From: Lachnospiraceae bacterium
Lineage (GTDB): Bacteria > Bacillota > Clostridia > Lachnospirales > Lachnospiraceae
Assembly: GCA_024691305.1 (NCBI GenBank)
Contig: JAILNS010000033.1
Location: 107,089-171,088 of the forward strand
Length of the DNA: 64,000 nt
Direction: 5' to 3'
Position 1 is the stretch's first letter, and every line of letters begins with the position of its first letter. Both the position numbers and the translations under genes were made by a program. Below the pieces are notes generated by a model. That model saw nothing but the letters and a program-made list of their open reading frames with translations, did not search any database and was not told where the DNA came from. Shown one piece after another: positions 1 through 8,084 of this stretch.

Positions 1-1398
1 GAATGGATCACCGAATCTACGACTCAGATGGATTACTGGATCACGGCAGGTGATACCCCAAAGGATATCATGAAGTCATACACCGATGTGACGGGGCGTG
101 CACCGATGTTTCCCGAAGATCTTATGGGACTTTGGCAGTGCAAGTTAAGATACCGTACACAGGATGAAGTTCTTGAGATCGCTCATGCATATGAGAAGGA
201 AGGGATAAAGATCGATCAGATAGTCATTGACTTTTTCCATTGGACCGTGCAGGGCGACTGGAAATTCGATACCAAATACTGGCCTGATCCCAAGGCGATG
301 GTGGATGAACTGCATTCGATGGGCATCAAGGTCATCGTAAGCATATGGCCTTCCGTAGACCGTAAGAGCGAGAACTTCGGTCCGATGATGGAACAGGGAC
401 TTCTTATAAAAACAGAACGCGGTGCGGCACAGACCTATGATTATCAGGGAGACTGCGTCGAGATAGATCCGTTTAATCCCAAAACCCGCGAGTATGTATG
501 GAACGTATGCAAAAAGAATTATTATGACTATGGCATAGATGCTTTCTGGCTGGATAATTCCGAACCTGATTACGGTGTATACGATTTTGATAATTACAGA
601 TATTATGACTGCTCTGCACTTGAATGTTCGAATCTGTATCCTCAGATGTATTCGAGGGTATTCTATGATCCGATGAGCAAGATGGGCAAAGGAACCGTTG
701 TGAATTTACTTAGATGCGGTTGGGCAGGAAGCCAGAAGTACGGTAATGTTATCTGGTCGGGTGATGTTCCTTCTACCTTTGAAGCGTTTAAGGATCAGGT
801 TATATGCGGTCTAAATATGGGCATGGCGGGAATTCCGTGGTGGACATCGGATATCGGTGGTTTTATGACCGATGATGTAAACGATCCCAAATTCAGACAG
901 CTTCTTATCAGATGGTATCAGTTTGCTGTATATTCCGCAGTTCTTCGTATGCACGGAGACAGAGGCCCCTATAATATCCCTCCGCTTGATACGAGAGACT
1001 GGGGAGGCGGATATCTGCATACGGGACAGCCTAACGAACTGTGGAGTTACGGTGAAGACAATTACCGCATAATGAAGGATTATTATGATATCCGTATAAG
1101 CATGCATGATTATATCAAAAAACTGTACGAAGAGGCTTCGACCGACGGATCTCCTCTGATCAGAACCATGTTTTATGAGTTCCCTGAAGATGAGAAGTGC
1201 TGGGAGCTGGATGATCAGTATATGTTTGGTGATAAGTATCTGGTTGCGCCGATATTTGAGCTTGACCGGTATGAGAGAGAAGTTTACCTGCCGGAAGGCA
1301 ACTGGGAACTGACTAAAGATGGCAGTGTATATCAGGGAAATACTACTGTAAAGGTGGATGCTCCTATAGAATATATGCCTGTATTTAAGAGGGTGTGA
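1..1398 (+). CDS. GH31 family alpha-glycosidase (alpha-xylosidase/alpha-glucosidase), 5' end missing
   Basis: C-terminal 465 residues of a retaining GH31 alpha-glycosidase. The reading frame is open from base 1, so the gene starts before the window; the ATG at base 28 is internal. The (beta/alpha)8 barrel is visible: the WQCKLRYRTQDEV segment, the nucleophile Asp in FWLDNSEPD (codon at 553-555) and the general acid Asp in IWSGDVPSTF (codon at 763-765), followed by GIPWWTSDIGGF and beta-sandwich domains ending in YMPVFKRV. In GH31 these residues form and break a glycosyl-enzyme intermediate on alpha-linked sugars. Similarity in style to YicI-like alpha-xylosidases suggests xyloglucan or alpha-glucan fragments, but substrate cannot be fixed from the visible part. 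No signal peptide can be judged. The next gene starts 3 bases after its stop, so they are probably co-transcribed. Confidence 0.93.
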   Translation, partial: EWITESTTQMDYWITAGDTPKDIMKSYTDVTGRAPMFPEDLMGLWQCKLRYRTQDEVLEIAHAYEKEGIKIDQIVIDFFHWTVQGDWKFDTKYWPDPKAMVDELHSMGIKVIVSIWPSVDRKSENFGPMMEQGLLIKTERGAAQTYDYQGDCVEIDPFNPKTREYVWNVCKKNYYDYGIDAFWLDNSEPDYGVYDFDNYRYYDCSALECSNLYPQMYSRVFYDPMSKMGKGTVVNLLRCGWAGSQKYGNVIWSGDVPSTFEAFKDQVICGLNMGMAGIPWWTSDIGGFMTDDVNDPKFRQLLIRWYQFAVYSAVLRMHGDRGPYNIPPLDTRDWGGGYLHTGQPNELWSYGEDNYRIMKDYYDIRISMHDYIKKLYEEASTDGSPLIRTMFYEFPEDEKCWELDDQYMFGDKYLVAPIFELDRYEREVYLPEGNWELTKDGSVYQGNTTVKVDAPIEYMPVFKRV

Positions 1399-1401
1399 GC
1401 G

Positions 1402-2652
1402 TTGGACGCTGAAACGATAGTTAGAGAAGTGGAAAGAGTTCATGCCGATAACGGCAAGAATTCATCATCACGCAGTGTGAAAAAAAACAAAGCAAACAGA
1501 TCTTCTTCTGTTGATAAAAAAGCACAAAGAAGAAAAGCAGCCAGAAAAAAAGAAGTGACGCTTTATCTTATAGAGGCTGCTGTTGCTCTTATTGCCATGG
1601 CTTCGATCATCGGGTTTATCGTATGGAAGAACTCGTTTACGAAGATCAAGATATCCGATTACGTAGAAGTATCACTAAGCGGATATGATCATTATGGTAC
1701 AGCGGTATTATCCGTATACGGAGAACCGGAATATTCGGAGTTTTGGTCTACTGTGACCGTATCAGTCAACAGAGAGAGTGGATTAAGCAACGGAGACGAG
1801 CTGATCATCAAGTATAAATATGATGAAGAAGCAGCTAAATCATGCAAGTTAAAGGTTGATTCGACCGATGTCAGTCTGACGGTTGATGGACTGATGCAGT
1901 CAACGGTAGTGGATAATGATTTTCTTTTTTCGGGGCTTAGCGTGACGCAAAACGGACTCAGTCCCAAGATATCCGTTACACTTGAGAATACTTCGGAAGA
2001 TCCTTTCCTGTCGCAGGTTTCTTATTATATAGATGAAGAGAAATCCTTTTTTGCAAACGGAGATACGGTAAAGATAAGGGCCGAGATTCCCGAAGAACTC
2101 TTTGAGTCACATGAATATGTTCCCGCCGGATCCACAGACGATCTCGTATATGAATATACGCCGTCAAGTGAAGACCGGTATGTAATGAGTGCCGACGCTA
2201 TAACGGATGATGTATTGTCCAAACTTGAGCAGATCGGAGCCGACCTTATATATGCATCGGATGCAAACGAATACGGACTGCGTATCTTCCAGCAGGAAGC
2301 TCATATTCAGCCTGTATTTAAAGGAAATAAGACCACATTTAAGTGGGTCAATCCGTATATGATATCCGCATATTTTCACAGTGTTACCGATACGGGTATC
2401 AACATGGTTGAGAATCACGCAAACGATGTGCAGATAGTATATGGAGTTACGATCACACAGGCTGACGGCAAAAACTGTCTGGCCGAGGTTGTTGTACAGT
2501 TCACAAATATAGTCGAACATGCAGATCATACACTGGAACTCAGCGCTGATAACGGACGCGTGGTTTCAGCTACGTATCGTGACAGGAATGTTAAGGCACT
2601 GGTATCAGTTGATTCAAGCTTAGACTATGATACAGTCAAACTTACCGAATAG
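1402..2652 (+). CDS. Membrane-anchored protein of unknown function with basic cytoplasmic N-terminus
   Basis: A 416-residue protein that I cannot assign to a characterised family. The first 50 residues are polar and Lys/Arg/Ser rich, residues 54-76 form one clear transmembrane helix (LYLIEAAVALIAMASIIGFIV), and the remainder is an acidic extracytoplasmic region with beta-rich, immunoglobulin-like texture (for example VEVSLSGYDHYGTAVLSVYG). The SGYDxYGTA signature recurs, from memory, in lipoproteins and zinc-ribbon proteins of Lachnospiraceae, so it may be a repeated surface module. The chosen start is TTG at 1402, three bases after the GH31 stop; the SD is weak (AAGAGGG at 1387-1393), and the in-frame GTG at 1432 is an alternative. 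Position between a glycosidase and a Crp-type regulator gives no firm functional clue. Confidence 0.6.
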   Translation: MDAETIVREVERVHADNGKNSSSRSVKKNKANRSSSVDKKAQRRKAARKKEVTLYLIEAAVALIAMASIIGFIVWKNSFTKIKISDYVEVSLSGYDHYGTAVLSVYGEPEYSEFWSTVTVSVNRESGLSNGDELIIKYKYDEEAAKSCKLKVDSTDVSLTVDGLMQSTVVDNDFLFSGLSVTQNGLSPKISVTLENTSEDPFLSQVSYYIDEEKSFFANGDTVKIRAEIPEELFESHEYVPAGSTDDLVYEYTPSSEDRYVMSADAITDDVLSKLEQIGADLIYASDANEYGLRIFQQEAHIQPVFKGNKTTFKWVNPYMISAYFHSVTDTGINMVENHANDVQIVYGVTITQADGKNCLAEVVVQFTNIVEHADHTLELSADNGRVVSATYRDRNVKALVSVDSSLDYDTVKLTE

Positions 2653-2664
2653 TGGAGGGGTTAT

Positions 2665-3297
2665 ATGACCGTACTGGAGAATGCTGCACTTAGGGAAAAA
2701 CTCATGGAACAGTTTCATATAAAGGACTGTTTTGAGAGTATGACAGGGCTAAACTTCGAACTGGTCAATTTCAGTTCGGATGAATATATGGTCCGTGAGG
2801 GAGAAGGTGTAGACTGCATATATTTTCTTCTGGTCGGAAGGGTTAAACTTTATGCTTGTTCCGTAAAAAGGGATTTCGGCATTATCTTTATGAACAGCGG
2901 ACTGATAGGTGATTCGGAGTTTGTTACCGGAAGAGCGGCGACCAGATCCGCCCAGGTTGTGGGGGATGCACTGTGTATGAAACTGTCTACCAGAACCAGC
3001 AGACACAGACTTATGAGTGACAGGACCTTCCTCAGATACCTTGCACAGCAGCTGGCTGAGAAACTTACTCTTTCCGAGACAACGCCTGCCGATGCCGGTG
3101 CGGAAATGAGCACCGAGGAAAGACTCTATGATTATCTGAAACTGTCAGCGGAGGACGGTCGTATTACAGAGAGCCTCGGTACGATCAGCCAGATAATGGG
3201 AGTCAGCTACAGACATCTTATACGAATGATGAATTCTCTTGTGGATGAGGGAAAGATCAGGCATGGCAAGAGAAAAGGCGCATATTTTATCGCCTAA
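2665..3297 (+). CDS. Crp/Fnr-family transcriptional regulator
   Basis: 210-residue regulator. Residues about 30-120 form a cyclic-nucleotide-binding-type beta barrel (DEYMVREGEGVDCIYFLLVG then VKLYACS), and residues about 150-208 form a Crp-type winged helix-turn-helix (TISQIMGVSYRHLIRMMNSL then KIRHGKRKGAYFI). The overall style is closest to YeiL-like members. No Cys cluster for an iron-sulfur centre is present, so oxygen sensing by the Fnr mechanism is unlikely; the effector is unknown. The ATG has a good SD (GGAGGGG at 2653-2659) and sits 12 bases after the preceding gene, so it could be the last gene of an operon with the GH31 enzyme. It ends one base before the convergent patatin gene. 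Confidence 0.9.
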   Translation: MTVLENAALREKLMEQFHIKDCFESMTGLNFELVNFSSDEYMVREGEGVDCIYFLLVGRVKLYACSVKRDFGIIFMNSGLIGDSEFVTGRAATRSAQVVGDALCMKLSTRTSRHRLMSDRTFLRYLAQQLAEKLTLSETTPADAGAEMSTEERLYDYLKLSAEDGRITESLGTISQIMGVSYRHLIRMMNSLVDEGKIRHGKRKGAYFIA

Positions 3298-3298
3298 A

Positions 3299-4147
3299 TT
3301 ATATTTTGAGATAGTCTTTTACTTTATCAAGTTCATCGAGGGCTTTTCTCATTCCCAGAAGATATACCCGCTCGAGTTCTGCGGCATCTTTTTCCGCGGA
3401 ACCGATATTTAACGGTTTATCAGGTCTTAAGACGAGAACTTTTCCTTCGAGTTCTCGTTTTTTAATGTATTCTTTTTCGGCATTGTACATATTATGACGG
3501 TCTTCGAGATCATGAACAAGCCCCGGATATTTTCTTAAAAGGACTTTTATCAGCGGCATGTATTTCTGTGGGGTTTTGCGGTAGTTTTCGGGCTGTGTTT
3601 CTATCACGACTATACGGTCTAAGTCTAAACCCTCCATAAATTCAAGAGGGATAGAGTCCGACATTCCGCCGTCCAAATACTTGTTTCCGCGTATATTTAC
3701 GGGACGGGATACTATCGGGATCGATGCGGAAGCGCGGATCCATTCTATATCCTCTTTTGGCCCGAGGTCGCATTTGTGATATACGGGTTTACCGGTCCTG
3801 ACATCTGTTGCGACACAGTAAAAGTCCATGGGATCGGCATAAAAAGTATCCGCATCCCAGACATCCAGTTCAAAGGGGAGCGTATCATAGCAGAACTTTG
3901 CGTTATACAGGTCTCCGGAGGTAATAAGCGATTTGAGGCTTGCATAACGCTTGTCGCGACAGTATTTCTGATTATATCTAAGGGGTCTTCTTATCTGATG
4001 GGATTTGTAATTGATCCCGAATGCCGCACCTGCGGATACGCCTACTGCTGCATCGAATGTTATCCCGTTTTCCATGAACACATCAATGATTCCGCATGTG
4101 AACATTCCGCGCATTGCGCCGCCTTCCATTACCAGACCTGTTTTCAT
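3299..4147 (-). CDS. Patatin-like phospholipase (YjjU-like)
   Basis: 282-residue patatin-fold lipid acyl hydrolase. It shows the glycine-rich oxyanion loop near the N-terminus (MEGGAMRGMFTCG), the nucleophile elbow GVSAG with the catalytic Ser near residue 40, and the partner Asp in YLDGGMSDSIP. The C-terminal third (KYMPLIKVLLRKYPGLVHD and on) fits the extension of YjjU-type patatins. No signal peptide or membrane helix is evident, so it is probably cytoplasmic and acts on membrane lipids or lysophospholipids. SD GGAGG lies 8 bases before the ATG on the minus strand. The stop lies directly against the stop of the convergent crp-like gene, with no room for a separate terminator. Confidence 0.92.
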   Translation of the reverse strand: MKTGLVMEGGAMRGMFTCGIIDVFMENGITFDAAVGVSAGAAFGINYKSHQIRRPLRYNQKYCRDKRYASLKSLITSGDLYNAKFCYDTLPFELDVWDADTFYADPMDFYCVATDVRTGKPVYHKCDLGPKEDIEWIRASASIPIVSRPVNIRGNKYLDGGMSDSIPLEFMEGLDLDRIVVIETQPENYRKTPQKYMPLIKVLLRKYPGLVHDLEDRHNMYNAEKEYIKKRELEGKVLVLRPDKPLNIGSAEKDAAELERVYLLGMRKALDELDKVKDYLKI

Positions 4148-4245
4148 TATCTTTTCCTCCAGATTATACCGGATAGCGTCCGGTACATAACGGCTTTTAA
4201 AGCCCGCATAAGGTAAAGTATAGCGGTATGGCGGCTAAATATCAA

Positions 4246-4860
4246 TCAGAGAAGATCGAGTTTTTTAAGGGGCGTTCTGATCGCGGTATATAATACGATG
4301 ACAACAATGGCGGAGACTACAGAGTTGATGAGAGTCACAACCATGTTTATCGCAAACGATACTTCAGCCAAAGGTTTTCCCAATATAAGGATCTTATAGA
4401 AGTATCTGAGCAGCGGGTCAAATATTGCATTAAAGGCGAGTCCTGCGATCGTTGATATGATCACCCATTTGTAGATCTTCTTATGATCCGTTTCGGTATC
4501 GATGTGTCCTATTTTGTGTGCGATGACTCCTACTATGATACCTATAAGGAACTTGATCACAAACGTTATGGGTGCTTCAACGATATATACAGGGTCTATC
4601 AGGTCAGCTATCGTGAGTCCTATTGCACCACCCAGTCCGCCGTACATGCTTCCGAGTAATAATGCTCCCAAAACAACAAAGGCATTACCGAGATGTACAG
4701 ATACCTGTCCGGAACCGGGAGTAGGGATACGTATTGCAAGGAATGTAAACACAACATAGGTTATTGCGGCAAAGATTCCGGCAAATACCAGTTTTCTTAA
4801 ACGAATGCTTTGATCTTGTACTTCAGCAGATGAAACTTCGGTCGTTTGTTCTTTATTCAT
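4246..4860 (-). CDS. ECF transporter S component (substrate-specificity membrane subunit)
   Basis: Integral membrane protein of about 204 residues with six predicted helices, typical of S components of energy-coupling-factor vitamin or metal transporters (PF07155-like: QVSVHLGNAFVVLGALLLG, then GGLGGAIGLTIADLIDP). The substrate cannot be read from the sequence. There is no ATPase or EcfT gene beside it, so it presumably docks on a shared module such as the ecfA1-ecfA2-ecfT set at 26.7-29.2 kb of this window. I chose the second ATG (4858-4860) because the SD AGGAGG abuts the first ATG (4867-4869) with no spacing but lies 9 bases from the second. The gene is divergent from the zinc-type binding lipoprotein at 5052, and a minus-strand TATAAT at 4886-4891 may be its -10. 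Confidence 0.88.
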   Translation of the reverse strand: MNKEQTTEVSSAEVQDQSIRLRKLVFAGIFAAITYVVFTFLAIRIPTPGSGQVSVHLGNAFVVLGALLLGSMYGGLGGAIGLTIADLIDPVYIVEAPITFVIKFLIGIIVGVIAHKIGHIDTETDHKKIYKWVIISTIAGLAFNAIFDPLLRYFYKILILGKPLAEVSFAINMVVTLINSVVSAIVVIVLYTAIRTPLKKLDLL

Positions 4861-4961
4861 AATGAACATCCTCCTTTATTTCAGCATTATAAACGCATAT
4901 GGCATTATCAAAAGTGCCAATTTGTGACTTTTTAATAAGGTCAGATATCCCAAAAAGAGTA

Positions 4962-5028
4962 TTGACAGAATGAGTATGTTTGACTAAAATGAGAACTGTT
5001 TTCAAATTGATTTTGAAAATGATTCCCA
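4962..5028 (+). promoter_or_regulatory. Promoter with two FUR-family (Zur/Fur-like) operator candidates
   Basis: TTGACA at 4962-4967, a 17-base spacer and TAAAAT at 4985-4990 form a strong housekeeping promoter. A near-perfect 7-1-7 palindrome (TGAGAAC-T-GTTTTCA, 4990-5004) begins at the last base of the -10, and a second box (TGAAAAT-G-ATTCCCA, 5014-5028) resembles the FUR-family consensus TGATAAT-N-ATTATCA with three mismatches. Centres are 24 bases apart. Placement over the start site upstream of a metal-binding lipoprotein gene is what is expected of metal-dependent repression. Which regulator binds is inference. Confidence 0.65.
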
Positions 5029-5051
5029 ATTTTGTGCAAGGAGCGTTTATT

Positions 5052-6089
5052 ATGAAAAAGTTTTTATCGGTTATTACATCTATAATTTTGGTGGCTGTAA
5101 GTCTGGTTGGATGCGGAGCACCTGCCGGAGACGGCTCACAGAGTCCGGCTGCGGGTTCGGGAGACAGCAGTATACAGATCGTGACTACCATTTTTCCCGA
5201 ATATGACTGGGTAAAGAGCATTCTGGGTGATAATCCGGGCGGCGCCGAAGTAACTATGTTACTTGACAACGGTGTAGACTTACACAGTTATCAGCCTACC
5301 GCAGATGATATGTTAAAGATCGCCGGATGCGATATGTTCATTTATGTAGGCGGTGAGTCTGATGAATGGGTTGAGGATGCACTTGCAGGATCGACCAACG
5401 ATAAGATGGTTGTGATCAATCTGATGGAGAGCCTCGGAGATTCGGTTGTTGAGGAAGAGATCGTTGAGGGGATGGAAGGCCATGATCACGAGCATGAAGA
5501 AGGTGAAGAGCATGAGGAAGGCGAAGAGCATGAGCATGAACATGGTGAAGTCGAATATGACGAGCATGTATGGCTTTCTCTTAAGAAGGCAGCAACTTTG
5601 TGTGGCGTGATAGCAGACGGTATCAGCAAGGTTGATCCCGATAATGCCTCAGTATATAAAGCAAATTCGGATAGTTATATTTCCAAACTTAGCGACCTTG
5701 ATAAAGAGTATGAAACTGTGATATCATCGGCTTCGACAGATACACTTTTATTTGGCGACAGATTTCCTTTCAGGTATATGACCGATGATTACGGACTGAA
5801 TTATTATGCCGCATTTGTCGGCTGTTCTGCAGAAACAGAAGCAAGCTTTGAAACCATTACTTTTTTGGCAGGTAAGGTTGATGAATTGTCACTTAACAGT
5901 GTTATGACTATAGAGGGAACCGATCACAAGATCGCAGAAACCATAATCGAGAATACGGCTTCAAAAGATCAGCAGATCCTTTCACTTAATTCCATGCAGT
6001 CTACTACATCCAAGGATGTAGAAGCCGGAGCTTCATACTATACGATCATGCAGAATAACCTGGAGGTTCTTAAAGAGGCTCTTAAATGA
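5052..6089 (+). CDS. Zinc-type metal ABC transporter substrate-binding lipoprotein (ZnuA-like)
   Basis: 345-residue cluster A-I solute-binding protein. Starting at the ATG with SD AAGGAG (5038-5043), it has a lipoprotein signal peptide ending in the lipobox LVGC (Cys21). A His/Glu-rich loop (EGHDHEHEEGEE and HEHEHGE, residues about 141-172) is characteristic of zinc binders. Candidate metal ligands include the His in GVDLHSYQPTADD and the His in DEHVWLS, while the position usually filled by a C-terminal His is in GDRFPFRYMTDDYGL. Upstream in-frame codons back to 4980 overlap the promoter and are not used. No permease or ATPase gene adjoins it, so it must share a transporter encoded elsewhere. 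It overlaps or nearly abuts the following lipoprotein gene, suggesting one operon. Confidence 0.9.
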   Translation: MKKFLSVITSIILVAVSLVGCGAPAGDGSQSPAAGSGDSSIQIVTTIFPEYDWVKSILGDNPGGAEVTMLLDNGVDLHSYQPTADDMLKIAGCDMFIYVGGESDEWVEDALAGSTNDKMVVINLMESLGDSVVEEEIVEGMEGHDHEHEEGEEHEEGEEHEHEHGEVEYDEHVWLSLKKAATLCGVIADGISKVDPDNASVYKANSDSYISKLSDLDKEYETVISSASTDTLLFGDRFPFRYMTDDYGLNYYAAFVGCSAETEASFETITFLAGKVDELSLNSVMTIEGTDHKIAETIIENTASKDQQILSLNSMQSTTSKDVEAGASYYTIMQNNLEVLKEALK

Positions 6090-6121
6090 CGAAACGAACA
6101 TATAAATATGGAGAAAAAACT

Positions 6122-6814
6122 GTGAAAATGATAAAGGCGGCCGGAGTTTTGACCGCCTTTGTGTTATTGTCTGTGGCTTTGATGGGATGCGGTTCATCTT
6201 CAGGCGGACGGCATGCTGAGAATACGACAGGAGTAGAGGCAGTACTTGAACAGCAGATGGCTGCGGCTGACGGAACCGGTGCTTCGGATGTGAGTACGGA
6301 TTCTTCTTCTGACACTTCTTCGGATGTTCAGGTGGTAGCAACACCGGATAATTATGATGCGGGAAATCAGAACGCGGGTGATACAGGTACATCAGATATG
6401 ATACCGTCTAATGCTCCTGCACCTGATGAGATCGGAGCCGATGCTGAAGAACTTCTTTCATCTACGGAAGGGGTGGACGTTGACCTTTCTCTTTTGACCG
6501 GCGATATGGTTTACGCAGAAGTGTACAATATCATGGTGGCACCTGAAGATTATATAGGCAAGACTATCAGGATGCAGGGTACATATCTTCCATATTATGA
6601 TGAGACCAAGGATAAATACTATTTTTCATGCATAATCAAGGATGCCATGGCATGCTGTGCACAGGGCATAGAATTTGAACTGACCGATGATTATACATTT
6701 CCAGATGATTATCCGAACGAGGATAGCGAGATCATGGTCACCGGAACTTTTGATACTTATGAAGAAGACGGCGGTATGTACTGCACCTTGCGTGAAGCAA
6801 CGCTGGGTAAGTAA
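6122..6814 (+). CDS. Lipoprotein with C-terminal OB-like domain, possible metal-homeostasis partner
   Basis: Lipoprotein of about 230 residues: a signal peptide with lipobox ALMGC (Cys23), a Ser/Thr/Asp-rich linker of roughly 110 residues, and a folded C-terminal domain (YAEVYNIMVAPEDYIGKTIR to the end) that contains a CC pair in MACCAQGIEF. This domain resembles, from memory, the small beta-barrel domain found in DUF1980/YcgQ-type proteins, which are zinc-regulated in Bacillus; that link is tentative. I favour the GTG at 6122 (GGAG at 6110-6113), although an in-frame ATG at 6086 overlaps the stop of the ZnuA-like gene by four bases. Co-transcription with the ZnuA-like gene suggests a role in metal uptake at the cell surface. 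Confidence 0.7.
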   Translation: MKMIKAAGVLTAFVLLSVALMGCGSSSGGRHAENTTGVEAVLEQQMAAADGTGASDVSTDSSSDTSSDVQVVATPDNYDAGNQNAGDTGTSDMIPSNAPAPDEIGADAEELLSSTEGVDVDLSLLTGDMVYAEVYNIMVAPEDYIGKTIRMQGTYLPYYDETKDKYYFSCIIKDAMACCAQGIEFELTDDYTFPDDYPNEDSEIMVTGTFDTYEEDGGMYCTLREATLGK

Positions 6815-6850
6815 TCCCGGATAATTACGATAGGGTAATTAAGACCGGGA
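6815..6850. terminator. Hairpin between convergent lipoprotein genes
   Basis: TCCCGG (6815-6820) pairs with CCGGGA (6845-6850), and an inner ATAATTAC pairs with GGTAATTA, giving a long imperfect stem. The T tract is poor (GTAAGATTTCTT), so termination efficiency is uncertain. It lies between genes that converge from both sides. Confidence 0.45.
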
Positions 6851-6860
6851 GTAAGATTTC

Positions 6861-7985
6861 TTATTTTGCAAAGGCCGTAAAACTTTCTTCGTCTGTGGGA
6901 GGAACGATCGTTCCTGCGATTATCTCATCTTTTAAAACGAGCATCTTATTATATATTTCGTCGGAATAAAGGGAGTGCTGGCTGCTGATACCAACAGCGT
7001 TTTCAGCAAGGCCTAAACTTACTGTCTGACCGCCTATATTTTCACCTGAAATGAATTGTCCCGAAAGTGAGTACAAAGCGACGCTCACAAACTTTTCCGC
7101 GCTGGCAATAACATTTTCCGGAGCCAGATATGACTGGTCCTTATCCGCACCTATCACATAGAGATCGTGTTCTTTGGCTGATTCTATGACTCCGAGCCCG
7201 GTTTCTCCTGCTGCGTGGAATACCACGTCGCATCCGTTATCGTAGAGGGTATCGGCGAGAACTTTACCTTTGGATGAATCGGAGAATGTATCTGAGTATT
7301 CGAATAAAACTTCTGTCGTTTTGCCGTTTTCCTTATCGGCATAATAAGCTCCTGCCATATATCCGTACCGGAATTGTTCAATCACTTCGTTTTTCATTCC
7401 GCCAACGAAACCTATTTTGCCTGTTTCACTGACGCATGCAGCTATATATCCGACAAGAAAAGAGGATTCTTCGGCCCTGAACATAACCCCGGTCATGTTG
7501 TCAGGTGTATCTTCAAAATAATTATCTATGATCGCAAAGGATATTTCGGGATGCTCCTGTGCGGCCTTAAGCATATCTTCGGCGCAGCTGTATCCGATCC
7601 CCCAGCACAGATCACCGCCCTGTGCTATCACATTATCCAGATTATCTTTGAAGGTCGTGTCGGAACGTGTCTCTGCATACAACGGTTCACATCCGTATGT
7701 ACCGACCGCTCTTTGTAAGCCTTCCCAAGCACTCTGGTTAAATGACTCATCTTCGAGTCCTCCGGAACTGGTAACAAGAGCAATTTGAACAGGTTCGGGC
7801 TTGGAAATACCTACGGTCTCTATTATGGTCTGTTCTTTGGCTGACTGCACATCCGATGTGTCGGATATGGTATCGGCCGATCCTGCAGAAGCAGTAGTTT
7901 CGGTTGATACTTCGCCGTCAGCGGATCCGCATGCGGTGAGTGTTAAAGTACATCCTATTAATATTGCTGCGATCTGTTTTTTCAT
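6861..7985 (-). CDS. BMP-family (PnrA/Med-like) ABC substrate-binding lipoprotein
   Basis: 374-residue lipoprotein with signal peptide and lipobox LTAC (Cys19). The mature part has the basic-membrane-protein fold: VQIALVTSSGGLEDESFNQ near residue 70, GIGYSCAEDMLKAAQEHP, FVGGMKNEVIEQFRYGYMAG and HAAGETGLGVIESAKEHDLY. Members of this family bind purine nucleosides or related compounds for ABC uptake. No permease or ATPase genes are near, so the partner transporter is elsewhere or the protein is a sensor. SD GGAGA lies about 9 bases before the ATG. Its upstream region holds an unusual alternating TA/TG tract (8015-8079) that must overlap its promoter or leader. Confidence 0.9.
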   Translation of the reverse strand: MKKQIAAILIGCTLTLTACGSADGEVSTETTASAGSADTISDTSDVQSAKEQTIIETVGISKPEPVQIALVTSSGGLEDESFNQSAWEGLQRAVGTYGCEPLYAETRSDTTFKDNLDNVIAQGGDLCWGIGYSCAEDMLKAAQEHPEISFAIIDNYFEDTPDNMTGVMFRAEESSFLVGYIAACVSETGKIGFVGGMKNEVIEQFRYGYMAGAYYADKENGKTTEVLFEYSDTFSDSSKGKVLADTLYDNGCDVVFHAAGETGLGVIESAKEHDLYVIGADKDQSYLAPENVIASAEKFVSVALYSLSGQFISGENIGGQTVSLGLAENAVGISSQHSLYSDEIYNKMLVLKDEIIAGTIVPPTDEESFTAFAK

Positions 7986-8014
7986 GAAAATGTCTCCGTT
8001 TTGATTCGGTTTCT

Positions 8015-8079
8015 TCTATATATAAGTGTATATATGTGTATGTATATATGTGTGTGTATATATGTGTGTGTGTATATGG
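8015..8079. repeat. Alternating purine-pyrimidine (TA/TG) low-complexity tract
   Basis: About 65 bases made almost entirely of TATA, TGTG and TATG steps. It fills most of the 99-base gap between the stop of the methyltransferase gene and the start of the BMP lipoprotein gene, both on the minus strand. Such tracts can adopt Z-DNA and are prone to slippage. Confidence 0.85.
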
Positions 8080-8084
8080 GTTTA

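Noticed and set aside
811..1443. 210-residue minus-strand reading frame opposite the GH31 gene
   Set aside because: Lies wholly opposite a clear glycosidase frame and its start; composition is not protein-like and there is no SD.
3776..4216. 146-residue plus-strand frame opposite the patatin gene
   Set aside because: Antisense shadow of a gene with intact catalytic motifs.
4858..5269. Minus-strand frame that runs from the ZnuA-like gene through the divergent promoter
   Set aside because: It would erase a strong promoter and has no SD or domain.
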